DNA from: Streptomyces sindenensis
GTDB lineage: Bacteria; Actinomycetota; Actinomycetes; Streptomycetales; Streptomycetaceae
Length of the DNA stretch: 64,000 bases
NCBI RefSeq assembly: GCF_014649035.1
Contig: NZ_BMSG01000012.1
Coordinates: forward strand, 62,001-126,000
Direction: 5' to 3'
A program made the translations under genes and the position numbers. Within the stretch, counting starts at the first letter, position 1. Each line of letters starts with the position of its first letter. The notes below the pieces were generated by a model. That model was not told where the DNA came from, did no database searches, and saw only the letters and a program-made list of their open reading frames with translations. Positions 25,110 through 34,189 of this stretch are shown piece after piece.

Positions 25110-25211
25110 TCCGACAGGGGAGCGCCACAGCGCTGAGAGTGCGGCACCAAGGACAGGTTGGCCGCAGACCCTCTGAACCTCGCCCGGGTCATTCCGGGTA
25201 GGAAGTTCGGA
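25110..25211 (+). promoter_or_regulatory. TPP (thiamine pyrophosphate) riboswitch
   Basis: The conserved THI-box segments are present: GGGGAGC, CTGAGAGT (25133-25140), ACCCTCTGAACCT (25168-25180) and a GGGTAGGAAG-type 3' part. P1 can form between TCCGA (25110-25114) and TCGGA (25207-25211). A -10-like TAGCCT lies at 25082-25087. In the family, TPP binding lowers expression; here it precedes the binding protein of an ABC transporter, which supports thiamine uptake. Confidence 0.93.
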
Positions 25212-25303
25212 CCTTACTCAAGCTGTTGCGCCCTGCCCGCTTCCGGTTCGCCGGACAGCGGGCGGGGCCGCGTCTCTTCCTGGTCACCCCCAGGAGGAAT
25301 CAC

Positions 25304-26401
25304 ATGAACACCACCACGAAGTACGCGGCGACCGCGCTCGCGGCGGCGCTCGGCGTCACCGTGCTCGCCGGCTGCGGCAGCGACGACGGCTCGGCGGGCT
25401 CCGGGGCGTCCAAGGGCAGCGGATCCAAGACCGTGACCCTGGTCAGCCACGACTCCTTCAACGTCTCGCAAGACGTGCTGAAGGCCTTCACGAAGGAGAC
25501 CGGCTACACGGTCAAGACCCTCAAGAGCGGTGACGCCGGGGCCGCGCTCAACCAGGAGATCCTGACCAAGGGCTCCCCGCGCGGTGACGTCTTCTTCGGC
25601 GTCGACAACACCCTGCTCTCCCGTGCCCTCGACAACGGCCTCTTCACCGCGTACGAGGCCAAGGGCCTGGAGCGCCTCGCGCCGGACACGCAGACGGACG
25701 AGAAGCACCGCGTCACGCCCGTCGACACGGGTGACATCTGCGTCAACTACGACAAGAAGTACTTCGCCGACAAGAAGCTCGCCCCGCCGCAGACCTTCGC
25801 GGACCTGATCAAGCCCGCGTACAAGAACCTCCTCGTCACGGAGAACGCGGCCAGTTCCTCGCCCGGTCTCGGCTTCCTCCTCGGCACCGTCGCCGCCGAG
25901 GGCGAGGACGGCTACGAGGCGTACTGGAAGAAGCTGAAGGCCAACGGCGTCAAGGTCGTCGACGGCTGGGAGCAGGCGTACAACGAGGAGTTCTCCGGCT
26001 CCGCCGGCGGCAAGAAGGCCAAGGCCGACCGGCCGCTCGTCGTCTCCTACGCCTCCAGCCCGCCCGTCGAGGTGCTCTACGCCGACCCGCAGCCGAAGGA
26101 GGCCCCCACCGGGGTCGCCACCGGCACCTGCTTCCGGCAGACCGAGTACGCCGGGCTGCTCACCGGGGCGAAGAACGAGGCGGGCGGCAAGGCGCTGCTG
26201 GACTTCATGATCAGCAAGACGTTCCAGGAGGACATGCCGCTGAACATGTTCGTCAACCCGGTCGTGACGGACGCCGAGCTGCCGGAGCTGTTCACGGAGC
26301 ACGGCGAGAAGGTCGACACGCCTCCCACCGTCGCGCCCGAGAAGATCGCCGCCAACCGTGAGCAGTGGATCCAGTCGTGGCAGTCGCTGGTCCTGAAGTA
26401 G
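25304..26401 (+). CDS. thiB: Thiamine ABC transporter substrate-binding lipoprotein
   Basis: 365 residues from ATG 25304, with AGGAGG upstream. A lipoprotein signal peptide ends in LAGC (Cys24). The mature protein has the fold of the iron/thiamine-type binding proteins (VTLVSHDSFNVSQDVLKAFT, GDVFFGVDNTLLSRALDNGLF, PVDTGDICVNYDKKYF), close to ThiB. It captures thiamine or its phosphates outside the membrane. The TPP riboswitch 93 bases upstream controls the unit, and the permease gene overlaps its 3' end. Confidence 0.9.
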   Translation: MNTTTKYAATALAAALGVTVLAGCGSDDGSAGSGASKGSGSKTVTLVSHDSFNVSQDVLKAFTKETGYTVKTLKSGDAGAALNQEILTKGSPRGDVFFGVDNTLLSRALDNGLFTAYEAKGLERLAPDTQTDEKHRVTPVDTGDICVNYDKKYFADKKLAPPQTFADLIKPAYKNLLVTENAASSSPGLGFLLGTVAAEGEDGYEAYWKKLKANGVKVVDGWEQAYNEEFSGSAGGKKAKADRPLVVSYASSPPVEVLYADPQPKEAPTGVATGTCFRQTEYAGLLTGAKNEAGGKALLDFMISKTFQEDMPLNMFVNPVVTDAELPELFTEHGEKVDTPPTVAPEKIAANREQWIQSWQSLVLK

Positions 26402-28104
26402 GGATCGAGAAGAAGGCCGTCCGGCCCGCCGGCAGCGGGTCCGGGCGGCGGTCCGGACGGCGCGGAGCCGCCGTGCGGCTCGGCCTGATGGCCGTGCCCG
26501 TCGCGTTCTTCGCGGTGTTCTTCGCCTATCCCGTGACCGCCATCGTCGGCCGCGGGCTCAAGGCGGAGGGCGACTGGCAGTTCGGGCGGATCGGCGAGGT
26601 GCTGAGCCGCCCGGACATCCTCGACGTCCTCTGGTTCACCACCTGGCAGGCCCTCGCCTCGACCGCGCTCACCCTGCTGATCGCCCTGCCCGGGGCGTAT
26701 GTCTTCGCCCGCTTCGACTTCCCGGGCAAACAGGTGCTGCGGGCGGTCGTCACCGTGCCGTTCGTGCTGCCCACCGTCGTCGTCGGCACCGCGTTCCTGG
26801 CGCTGCTCGGGCGCGGCGGTCTCCTCGACGAGCTGTGGGGCGTCCGCCTCGACACCACCGTGTGGGCGATCCTGCTGGCCCACGTCTTCTTCAACTACGC
26901 CGTGGTCGTCCGGACGGTGGGCGGGCTCTGGTCCCAGCTCGACCCGCGCCAGGAAGAGGCCGCCCGGGTGCTGGGGGCCGGGCGGTTCGCCGCGTTCCGC
27001 CGGGTGACACTGCCCGCGCTGGCCCCGGCCGTGGCCGCCGCCGCGCTGATGGTCTTCCTCTTCACCTTCACCTCCTTCGGCGTCGTACAGATCCTCGGCG
27101 GACCGGCGTACTCCACCCTGGAGGTGGAGATCTACCGGCAGACCGCGCAACTGCTGGACCTGCCGACCGCCGCCGTGCTGACCCTGGTGCAGTTCGCCGC
27201 GGTCGGCGGAATCCTCGCCGTGCACGCCGCGACCGTACGCCGCCGGGAACGGGCGCTGAAGCTCGTCGACCCGGCGCAGACCTCCCGCCGGCCGCGCGGA
27301 GCCGGACAGTGGGCGCTGCTCGGCGGCGTACTGCTCACGGCACTGCTGCTGATCCTGCTGCCGCTCGGTGTGCTGGTGGAACGGTCCTTCGATGGCCCTG
27401 GGGGTTACGGCTTCGGCTACTACGAGGCCCTCCAGACGGTCGGGGCGGGCGGCTCCTCCACCTTCCTGGTGCCGCCGCTGGAGGCCGTCGGCAACTCCCT
27501 GCGGTACGCGCTCGTCGCGACGCTCATCGCCCTCGTCGTCGGCGGGCTCGCGGCGGCGGCCCTGACCCGGCGGGCCGGACGGCTGGTCCGGGGCTTCGAC
27601 GCGCTGCTGATGCTGCCCCTCGGGGTCTCCGCCGTGACCGTCGGCTTCGGCTTCCTGATCACCCTGGACAAGCCGCCGCTGGACCTGCGGACCTCCTGGA
27701 TCCTGGTCCCGCTGGCCCAGGCGCTGGTCGGCGTCCCCTTCGTCGTCCGGACCATGCTGCCCGTGCTGCGGGCCGTCGACGACCGGCTGCGGGAGGCGGC
27801 CGCCGTGCTGGGGGCATCCCCGCTGCGGGCCTGGCGGGAGGTCGATCTGCCGCTGGTCCGGCGGGCGGTGCTGGTCGCGGCGGGCTTCGCGTTCGCCGTC
27901 TCCCTCGGGGAGTTCGGCGCGACGGTCTTCATCGCCCGGCCCGACAACCCGACCCTGCCGGTCGCCGTGGCCCGGCTGCTGGGCCGGTCGGGGGAGCTCA
28001 ACTACGGGCAGGCGATGGCCCTGAGCACGATTCTGATGCTGGTGTGCGCGGTGTCGCTGCTGCTCCTGGAGCGCATCCGCACCGACCGATCCGGGGAGTT
28101 CTGA
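26365..28104 (+). CDS. thiP: Thiamine ABC transporter permease (two fused permease domains)
   Basis: 579 residues if read from ATG 26365, which overlaps thiB by 37 bases. GTG 26473 with GGAG 5 bases upstream is an alternative that begins just before the first membrane helix (VRLGLMAVPVAFF). Twelve or so hydrophobic segments are arranged as two homologous halves, each with an EAA loop: RQEEAARVLGAGRFAAFRRV in the first and LREAAAVLGASPLRAWREV in the second. This duplicated form is that of ThiP and iron permeases. It forms the channel with ThiB outside and ThiQ inside; thiQ starts 5 bases after its stop. Confidence 0.88.
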   Translation: MDPVVAVAGPEVGIEKKAVRPAGSGSGRRSGRRGAAVRLGLMAVPVAFFAVFFAYPVTAIVGRGLKAEGDWQFGRIGEVLSRPDILDVLWFTTWQALASTALTLLIALPGAYVFARFDFPGKQVLRAVVTVPFVLPTVVVGTAFLALLGRGGLLDELWGVRLDTTVWAILLAHVFFNYAVVVRTVGGLWSQLDPRQEEAARVLGAGRFAAFRRVTLPALAPAVAAAALMVFLFTFTSFGVVQILGGPAYSTLEVEIYRQTAQLLDLPTAAVLTLVQFAAVGGILAVHAATVRRRERALKLVDPAQTSRRPRGAGQWALLGGVLLTALLLILLPLGVLVERSFDGPGGYGFGYYEALQTVGAGGSSTFLVPPLEAVGNSLRYALVATLIALVVGGLAAAALTRRAGRLVRGFDALLMLPLGVSAVTVGFGFLITLDKPPLDLRTSWILVPLAQALVGVPFVVRTMLPVLRAVDDRLREAAAVLGASPLRAWREVDLPLVRRAVLVAAGFAFAVSLGEFGATVFIARPDNPTLPVAVARLLGRSGELNYGQAMALSTILMLVCAVSLLLLERIRTDRSGEF

Positions 28105-28109
28105 ACGAC

Positions 28110-29150
28110 ATGCTGAGCTTGCAGGCCGCCACCGTACGGTTCGGGGAGCGGGCCGCGCTCGACGCGGTCGACCTGGAGGTCGACGACCACCGGATCGTCT
28201 GTGTGCTGGGGCCCAGCGGCAGCGGGAAGTCCACCCTGCTGCGGGCCGTCGCCGGGCTCCAGCCCATGGACGGCGGCCGGGTCCTGCTGGCCGGACAGGA
28301 CCAGGCGGGCGTCCCGGTGCACCGGCGCGGGCTCGGCCTGATGTTCCAGGACCACCAGCTCTTCCCGCACCGGGACGTCGGCGCCAACGTCGCCTTCGGG
28401 CTGCGCATGCACGGCACCGGACGGGCCGAGACGAACGCCCGGGTCCGTGAACTCCTGGAGCTGGTCGGCCTGCCGGGCGCGGAACGCCGGGCCGTGGCGG
28501 CCCTCTCCGGCGGCGAACAGCAGCGCGTCGCCCTGGCCCGCGCGCTCGCCCCGCGCCCGAAACTGCTGATGCTCGACGAGCCCCTCGGTCAGCTCGACCG
28601 GAGCCTGCGCGAACGGCTCGTCGTGGAACTCCGGACGCTCTTCCAAGAGTTGGGTACGACCGTGCTGGCCGTCACGCACGACCAGGGCGAGGCGTTCGCG
28701 CTCGCCGACCGGGTCGTCGTCATGCGGGACGGCCGGATCGCGCAGGAGGGCACCCCGCTGGACGTCTGGCAGCGCCCCGCCTCCGCGTTCGTCGCCCGGT
28801 TCCTCGGCTTCGACAACGTCACCCCGGCGACGGTCACCGGCCAGGCGGCCGCCACCGCCTGGGGCAAGGTCCCGGTGCCCGAGGGCTCCCCGCAGGGCGA
28901 GGCCGACCTGCTGGTCCGGCCCGCCGGGGTCCGGATCGGCGCTCCCGAGGACGGCCTGCGCTGCACGGTCGGCGTCCGCACCTTCCGGGGGAACCACGTG
29001 ACCGTACGGCTGCTGCCCGAGAACGCGCCGGTGCTGGAGGCCGAATGCGCCCTGCGGGACACCCCGGACGAGGGCGCGGTCGTGGGCGTCCGCTTCGACG
29101 CGGCGGAGACGGTGGTGCTGGCAGGGGCCGGGAAGCCTTCAGGGGCCTGA
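28110..29150 (+). CDS. thiQ: Thiamine ABC transporter ATP-binding protein
   Basis: 346 residues. Walker A GPSGSGKS, Q-loop, signature LSGGEQQRVALARAL, Walker B LLMLDEPLGQLD and H-loop VTHDQ are all complete. A C-terminal regulatory domain of about 110 residues follows, making it longer than E. coli ThiQ and similar to FbpC/PotA-type subunits. It powers the ThiP permease. The final 12 bases overlap the 3' end of the convergent response regulator gene. Confidence 0.88.
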   Translation: MLSLQAATVRFGERAALDAVDLEVDDHRIVCVLGPSGSGKSTLLRAVAGLQPMDGGRVLLAGQDQAGVPVHRRGLGLMFQDHQLFPHRDVGANVAFGLRMHGTGRAETNARVRELLELVGLPGAERRAVAALSGGEQQRVALARALAPRPKLLMLDEPLGQLDRSLRERLVVELRTLFQELGTTVLAVTHDQGEAFALADRVVVMRDGRIAQEGTPLDVWQRPASAFVARFLGFDNVTPATVTGQAAATAWGKVPVPEGSPQGEADLLVRPAGVRIGAPEDGLRCTVGVRTFRGNHVTVRLLPENAPVLEAECALRDTPDEGAVVGVRFDAAETVVLAGAGKPSGA

Positions 29151-29807
29151 GGTCCCCGCCACCACCAGACCCAGTTCGTACGCCAGGATCACCGCCTGCG
29201 CCCGGTCCCGCAGCCCCATCTTCGCGAACAGCCGGTTGATGTGGGTCTTCACCGTGTGGTCGGTGATGGTCAGCCGGTCGGCGATGTCCGCGTTGGACAG
29301 CCCCCGGGCGATCAGGACGAGCACCTCGGCCTCGCGCGCGGTCAGCCCCTCGATCGAGCGCTTCGGCGGAGCGCTGACCCGCTGCCGGGCGAACTCCGCG
29401 ATCAGCCGCCCGGTGATCTCGGGAGCCAGCAGCGCGTGGCCCTCCGCCACCACCCGTACGGCGTGCAGCAGTTCGGGAAATGTCGCGTCCTTCAGCAGGA
29501 AGCCGCTGGCTCCGGCGGTGAGGGCGTCGTACACGTACTCGTCCAGGCCGAACGTCGTCAGCATCAGCGCCCTGGTCGCCCCGTTCGACGCCGCGACGAT
29601 CTCGCGCGCCGCGTCGATGCCGCCGAGCCGGGGCATCCGGATGTCCAACAGAGCCACATCGGGCCGCAGTTCGGCCGCGCCGAGCACGGCCTGTTCGCCG
29701 TCCTCCGCCTCCCCGACCACCTCGATGTCGTCCTGCGTGTTCAGCAGACCGGAGAACGCCGTCCGGACGACGGCCTGGTCGTCGGCCACCAGCACCCGGA
29801 TCACCAC
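29139..29807 (-). CDS. NarL/LuxR-family response regulator
   Basis: 222 residues, GTG start with GGAG upstream. The receiver domain has the acidic pair at residues 9-10, the phospho-acceptor Asp55 (VALLDIRMPRLGG) and a Lys in FLLKDATF. The C-terminal LuxR helix-turn-helix is LTAREAEVLVLIARGLSNAD with HTVKTHINRLFAKMG. It is paired with the histidine kinase, whose stop overlaps its start by 7 bases. The regulon cannot be read from the sequence; proximity to the thiamine operon may be coincidental. Confidence 0.93.
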   Translation of the reverse strand: MVIRVLVADDQAVVRTAFSGLLNTQDDIEVVGEAEDGEQAVLGAAELRPDVALLDIRMPRLGGIDAAREIVAASNGATRALMLTTFGLDEYVYDALTAGASGFLLKDATFPELLHAVRVVAEGHALLAPEITGRLIAEFARQRVSAPPKRSIEGLTAREAEVLVLIARGLSNADIADRLTITDHTVKTHINRLFAKMGLRDRAQAVILAYELGLVVAGTSGP

Positions 29808-31057
29808 GGCAGCTCCGCCTGCACGAGAAAGCCGCCGGCCGGGCCCCGAGCGGTGGTGAGCGCCCCTCCGAGCAGGGAGGCCCGTTCGGCCATGCCCACC
29901 AGCCCGTGCCCCGCCCGCCCGGTGTCACCCGACGGCTCGGGTCCCGGTCCGTCATCGCTCACGCGTACCGTCAACAGGCGCGTTCCGTAGTGGAGTTCCA
30001 CGACCGAATGCGCACCCGGGGCGTGCCGCCGGGCGTTCGTCAGGGCCTCCTGGACGATCCGGTACGCCGACAGCTCCCAGGACGCGGGCAGCGGGACCCG
30101 CTCGCCGCTGATCCGCAGCTCGGCCGCGCCGCCCACCGCCCGGTGCTGGCCGAGGAGGTCGTCGAGACCCGCCAGCGAGGGCTGCGGGGCGGTGAGCGGG
30201 GCCGGTGACGTGTCGTCGCCCGTCCGCAGCACCCCCAGCAGCCTCCGCAGCTCCGCCATCGAGGAACGTGCGGTGCCCGCGATCTCCTGGAAGGCGTCCC
30301 GCGCCGGGGGTGAGAGGTCCGGGGTCGTGTACGTGGCGCTCTCGGCCCGCACCGCGATCACCGACACCGAATGGGCGATCATGTCGTGCAACTCCCTCGC
30401 GATCGCCGCCCGTTCCGCCTCGGCCGCCTGCCGCCGCTCCATCTCCAGCAGCCGGGACTGGGCGGCCGCCCGGGTGTGCCGGGTCTCCTCGCGCGCCCGC
30501 ACCGCGTCCCCGGTGCTCACCGCGCCCAGGACCATCACCGTGAGCACCAGTGTCTCGGCGTACAGCCCGAGACTGAACCGGTCGGTCCCCTGGAGCGCGG
30601 GCAGCCCGGGTGAGCCGTCCCGGGCCCACCGGTCGATGTGCACCAGGTTGACCGTCAGCGCCGCCAGCGAACCGGCCAGCACGAGCATCGCCGGATGCTG
30701 CACCCGGTGCCGCCCCAGGGTGTAGCAGCCGATCAGGGACCCGGTGATGGTCGCGTACGCCATGTTGCCGTCGGTCGCGAAGCTCAGCAGGGCCGCGCCC
30801 ACGGTCAGGAACCCGACGGCGGGCCAGGTCGCCCGCAGCGCCAGCGAGGCCGTACAGACCACCACCCCGAACGCCGTGACCGCCGAACCCGGTACGAGGG
30901 CCAGCTCCACCACGGCGAAGAGCGTCAGCCCCGCCGCGGTCAGCCAGGCGTACGAGGGGGCCGCCGCCCAGTGCCGCAGCCGTCGCCGCACCCCGCGGAC
31001 CGGCGGCGGGGCTTCGGGGGTGGCGGCCGGGCGGTCCGGCGTGATGGTGCGCGTCAT
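29801..31057 (-). CDS. Sensor histidine kinase, HisKA_3 type
   Basis: 418 residues from the ATG complementary to 31055-31057. About five hydrophobic segments occupy residues 35-185, then a coiled region leads to the phospho-acceptor His224 in ARELHDMIAHSVSV. The ATPase domain has VQEALTNARRHAPG and VSDDGPGPEPSG. It should phosphorylate the regulator encoded next to it. The frame is open far upstream, but the sequence there is low-complexity and antisense to the next gene. The input signal is unknown. It diverges from the membrane glycosyltransferase-like gene across about 100 bases. Confidence 0.92.
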   Translation of the reverse strand: MTRTITPDRPAATPEAPPPVRGVRRRLRHWAAAPSYAWLTAAGLTLFAVVELALVPGSAVTAFGVVVCTASLALRATWPAVGFLTVGAALLSFATDGNMAYATITGSLIGCYTLGRHRVQHPAMLVLAGSLAALTVNLVHIDRWARDGSPGLPALQGTDRFSLGLYAETLVLTVMVLGAVSTGDAVRAREETRHTRAAAQSRLLEMERRQAAEAERAAIARELHDMIAHSVSVIAVRAESATYTTPDLSPPARDAFQEIAGTARSSMAELRRLLGVLRTGDDTSPAPLTAPQPSLAGLDDLLGQHRAVGGAAELRISGERVPLPASWELSAYRIVQEALTNARRHAPGAHSVVELHYGTRLLTVRVSDDGPGPEPSGDTGRAGHGLVGMAERASLLGGALTTARGPAGGFLVQAELPW

Positions 31058-31159
31058 ACGGAGATTCTTCGTCACCGCCGGGCCGGGCGCATCGGAGCAC
31101 GGGTGGAATTGCCCGGGCCCCGTCATGCCACGGGTTGAGCCCGAGGACCGGAGGGTGGT

Positions 31160-32410
31160 GTGACGATCCGTGAACGGCCCGTTCCTAGCCTCGGATCCAT
31201 GGCAACGACCACGCCCCTCACCCCTCCTGACCAGCGCAGAAAGCCGCCACCGATCCCCTCCGGCGCTCTCTGGTGGGCGGTGTGCTCGGCCGCCGCCCTG
31301 GGGCTCGCCGCCTGCTCCTCGCTCGGCCCGCACCGCGTCTGGGGAGCCACCGCCGCGCTCGGCTACCTGTCCGCCGCGCTGCTCTCCGTAGGCGGGCGGA
31401 GCCCCCGTGCGGCCGGCGCGGTCGCCGTCGCCGGGTCGGTTCTGCTGCCGCTGCTGTGGCTTCTCGCCGTGGAACGGGCCCAGTTGGAGGTGCGGGTGGT
31501 CGCGCGATCGGCCGGGCTCCTGCTCGCCGAGGGGACACCGTACCTCCAACGGCCGCTGGTGCCGGAGGACTTCAACCCGTATCTCCCGGGCATGGCCGTC
31601 TTCGGGCTGCCGGAGGCCGTGGCCGGGACCGGTCCGGTCACCGACCCCCGGTTGTGGATGGGCGCGGCGTTCCTCGCGGCGTTCGCGCTCGCTCTTCCGG
31701 CCGGGTCCCGGAGCGCGCCGCTGCGGTGGATCGCCGCCTGCCCGCTGGTCGCGCTGCCGCTCGCGGTCGGGGGCGTCGATCTGCCGGTGGCCGGGCTGAT
31801 GTGCCTCGGGCTCGCCCTCGCCGGGCGGGGGAGAGCGGGCGCTGCCGGGGTGGCCCTCGGTGTGGCCGCCGCCCTCAAATGGACGGCGTGGCCCGCGATT
31901 CCGGTGGCCCTGGCCCTGCTGGCGGTGGCCTCCCGGGCGGATCGCGGGGAGGGCCGCCGCCCGGCCGAACGCGCCGCCCGGCGCTGCGGGCTCGTCGCCC
32001 TGCTCACCGCCGCCGCCCTCGTCCTGCCCGCAGCGCTGCGCGCCCCGGCCGCTTTCCGGGCCCATGTCGTCGAGTTCCCGCTCGGGCTGACCGACGCGGT
32101 CTCGTCCGCCGCGAGCCCGCTCCCCGGCCATCTGCTGGCCACCCACGTCCCCGGCGGCCGCACGCTCGCCCTTCTGCTGCTCGGGGTGAGCGCCCTCCTC
32201 CTCGCCCTCTCTCTTCTCCTCCGGCCCCCGGAGACACCGGCGGACGCGGCGGCGAGGCTCGCGCTCGGGCTGCTCCTGGCCATCGCGTTCATGCCCGCGA
32301 GCCGGTTCGGCTATCTGGTGCACCCGCTGGTCCTCGCGGTGTGGGCGGCGGTCCGGGAGACACCCGGCCGCCCCTGGCTCCTCCGCGTACGGAAGCGGGT
32401 GTCCCGATGA
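31160..32410 (+). CDS. Polytopic membrane protein, probable glycosyltransferase family 87-type mannosyltransferase
   Basis: 416 residues from GTG 31160, which has GGAGGG just upstream; ATG 31199 (MATTTPL) is an alternative because TAGCCT at 31187-31192 would give a leaderless message there. About ten hydrophobic segments are seen, with an external loop LAEGTPYLQRPLVPEDFNPY resembling the acidic loop of polyprenol-phosphate-mannose-dependent GT-C enzymes. Such proteins add mannose or arabinose to lipoglycans outside the membrane. Its stop overlaps the ATG of a GT4 gene (ATGA), which supports a glycolipid pathway. The specific product is not readable. Confidence 0.7.
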   Translation: MTIRERPVPSLGSMATTTPLTPPDQRRKPPPIPSGALWWAVCSAAALGLAACSSLGPHRVWGATAALGYLSAALLSVGGRSPRAAGAVAVAGSVLLPLLWLLAVERAQLEVRVVARSAGLLLAEGTPYLQRPLVPEDFNPYLPGMAVFGLPEAVAGTGPVTDPRLWMGAAFLAAFALALPAGSRSAPLRWIAACPLVALPLAVGGVDLPVAGLMCLGLALAGRGRAGAAGVALGVAAALKWTAWPAIPVALALLAVASRADRGEGRRPAERAARRCGLVALLTAAALVLPAALRAPAAFRAHVVEFPLGLTDAVSSAASPLPGHLLATHVPGGRTLALLLLGVSALLLALSLLLRPPETPADAAARLALGLLLAIAFMPASRFGYLVHPLVLAVWAAVRETPGRPWLLRVRKRVSR

Positions 32411-33603
32411 CCGGCCGCCGCACCCTCGTGGTGACCAACGACTTCCCGCCGCGCCAGGGCGGCATCGAGACCTTCGTCCGGGCGATGACCGACCGGTTCC
32501 CCGCGGACTCCGTCGTCGTCTGCACCTCCGCCGAACCCGGAGCCGCCGCCCCTGACGCGGCCCTGCCCTACCCGGTGTTCCGGGATCCGGCCCGGACGCT
32601 GCTGCCCGTCCCGCGTGTCGCCGCCCGCGCCGCCGAACTAGCCCGCCGCCACGGCTGCGACAGCGTCTGGTTCGGGGCCGCCGCCCCGCTCGGGCTCATG
32701 GCGGACCGGCTGCGCAGGGAGAGCGGGGTGCGGCGGGCCGTCGCCACGACGCACGGGCACGAGGTGTGGTGGGCCCGGACCCCGGGGGCCCGGGCCCTGC
32801 TGCGGCGGATCGGGGAGCGTACGGACGCGGTGACCTACCTGGGCGCGGCGACCCGTCCGCCTACCGCCGCCGCGCTCGGCCCGGCCGCCGCCCGCCGCAT
32901 GGTGCGACTGGCACCGGGCGTGGACGCGAAGGCCTTCGCCGTACGGCCGGGAGCGCGCGACGCCGTACGCGAACCGGCACGCGACGGCGTACGGGAAGGG
33001 CCGCTCGATCCGGTCTGCGGCATCCGCGAGCGGTACGGGCTCGGCGGGCGGCCGGTGATCCTCTGCGTGGCGCGGCTCGTCCCACGCAAGGGGCAGGACA
33101 CCCTGATCCGCGCCCTCCCCGCCGTCCTGCGCGCGGTGCCCGACGCCGTACTCCTGCTGACCGGCGACGGACCGTACGCCCGGACCCTGCACCGGCTCGC
33201 CGCCGCCACCGGGGTCGCGGACGCGGTGGTCCTCGCCGGCGGACGCCCGCACCCGGAGATGCCCGGGCACTACGCCGCCGCCGACGTCTTCGCCATGCCC
33301 TGCCGCACCCGCAGGGGCGGCCTGGAAGTGGAGGGACTCGGGATCGTCTTCCTGGAGGCGGCGGCGGCCGGGCTGCCGGTTCTCGTCGGCGATTCGGGCG
33401 GCGCGCCGGACGCCGTACGGGACGGGGAGACGGGGTACCTGGTCGACGGACGGGACACGGCCGCCGTCGCGTACCGGCTCGTCACGCTGCTGCGGGACCG
33501 GGCGGCGGCCGCGGCGATGGGGGATAAGGGCCGGGCCTGGGTCCGCGAGGCGTGGGGGTGGGACGGCGCGTACGAGACCCTGGCCGGGCTGCTGCGGCCC
33601 TGA
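32407..33603 (+). CDS. Glycosyltransferase family 4 (PimB'-like)
   Basis: 398 residues, ATGA overlap with the preceding gene. The GT-B fold is indicated by the N-terminal NDFPPRQGGIETFVRAM, the sugar-nucleotide domain beginning VILCVARLVPRKGQD, and the donor-binding EGLGIVFLEAAAAGLPV. NDFPPRQGGI resembles mannosyltransferases acting on phosphatidylinositol mannosides, so a role in lipoglycan synthesis with the membrane partner is plausible. An insertion of about 20 residues (GARDAVREPARDGVREG) between the domains is encoded by short near-repeats rich in CGTACG and is probably not conserved. Confidence 0.85.
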   Translation: MTGRRTLVVTNDFPPRQGGIETFVRAMTDRFPADSVVVCTSAEPGAAAPDAALPYPVFRDPARTLLPVPRVAARAAELARRHGCDSVWFGAAAPLGLMADRLRRESGVRRAVATTHGHEVWWARTPGARALLRRIGERTDAVTYLGAATRPPTAAALGPAAARRMVRLAPGVDAKAFAVRPGARDAVREPARDGVREGPLDPVCGIRERYGLGGRPVILCVARLVPRKGQDTLIRALPAVLRAVPDAVLLLTGDGPYARTLHRLAAATGVADAVVLAGGRPHPEMPGHYAAADVFAMPCRTRRGGLEVEGLGIVFLEAAAAGLPVLVGDSGGAPDAVRDGETGYLVDGRDTAAVAYRLVTLLRDRAAAAAMGDKGRAWVREAWGWDGAYETLAGLLRP

Positions 33604-33724
33604 CCGCGTGCCGTACGCCGCGACAGCGCGCCCCGGGCCCGGCAAGCTGGAGGTCCGGAGCTTCTGAACCCGTACCCGTACGCCGTACGGCACCGACAGT
33701 GACAGCGACGAAGGACCGTGAACC

Positions 33725-34180
33725 ATGACCGGTGGCACCCGCGAGGGCATCGACCTCACCCGCGTCCTCGACGCCCCGCAGCAGCGGGTCTTCGCGGCCT
33801 GGACGTCACCGGAGGACTTCGCCGCCTGGTACGGAGGCGAGGCGGACGTCCCGCTGGACCGGGTGGCGATGGACGTACGGCCCGGGGGCTCGTGGAGCCT
33901 GGTCATCGTGATGCCGGGCGTCGAGATGCCCTTCCACGGGGTCTATCGCGAGGTGAGCGAGCCCGACGGGCTCGTCTTCACGCTGAAGGACGGCTCCGCC
34001 CCCGAGGACGCCGAGGGCGAGACCGTGACCGTCACCTTCAGCGACCTCGGGGGCGGCCGGACCGAGCTGGCCTTCCAGCAGCGCGGCGGGAACCTCACCG
34101 CCGAGCAGTACGCGGCGGCCGAGGACGGCTGGGAGTCCTTCTTCGACGCCCTCGCCGCCCGACTCGCGGCCCGCCCCTGA
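33725..34180 (+). CDS. SRPBCC / AHSA1-like protein
   Basis: 151 residues from ATG 33725. The START-like fold is marked by RVLDAPQQRVFAAWTSPEDF, DVRPGGSWS and GNLTAEQYAAAEDGWESFFD. These small proteins resemble the C-terminal domain of the Hsp90 activator Aha1 and probably bind hydrophobic ligands; their function in bacteria is generally unknown. It stands alone, 121 bases after the GT4 gene and convergent with the ABC permease gene (9 bases between stops). Confidence 0.85.
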   Translation: MTGGTREGIDLTRVLDAPQQRVFAAWTSPEDFAAWYGGEADVPLDRVAMDVRPGGSWSLVIVMPGVEMPFHGVYREVSEPDGLVFTLKDGSAPEDAEGETVTVTFSDLGGGRTELAFQQRGGNLTAEQYAAAEDGWESFFDALAARLAARP

Positions 34181-34189
34181 CGCGGTTCC

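Noticed and set aside
31058..32323. Long N-terminal extension of the histidine kinase frame (total 840 codons)
   Set aside because: The extension is low-complexity and antisense to the membrane glycosyltransferase gene; the kinase-like sequence starts near 31057.
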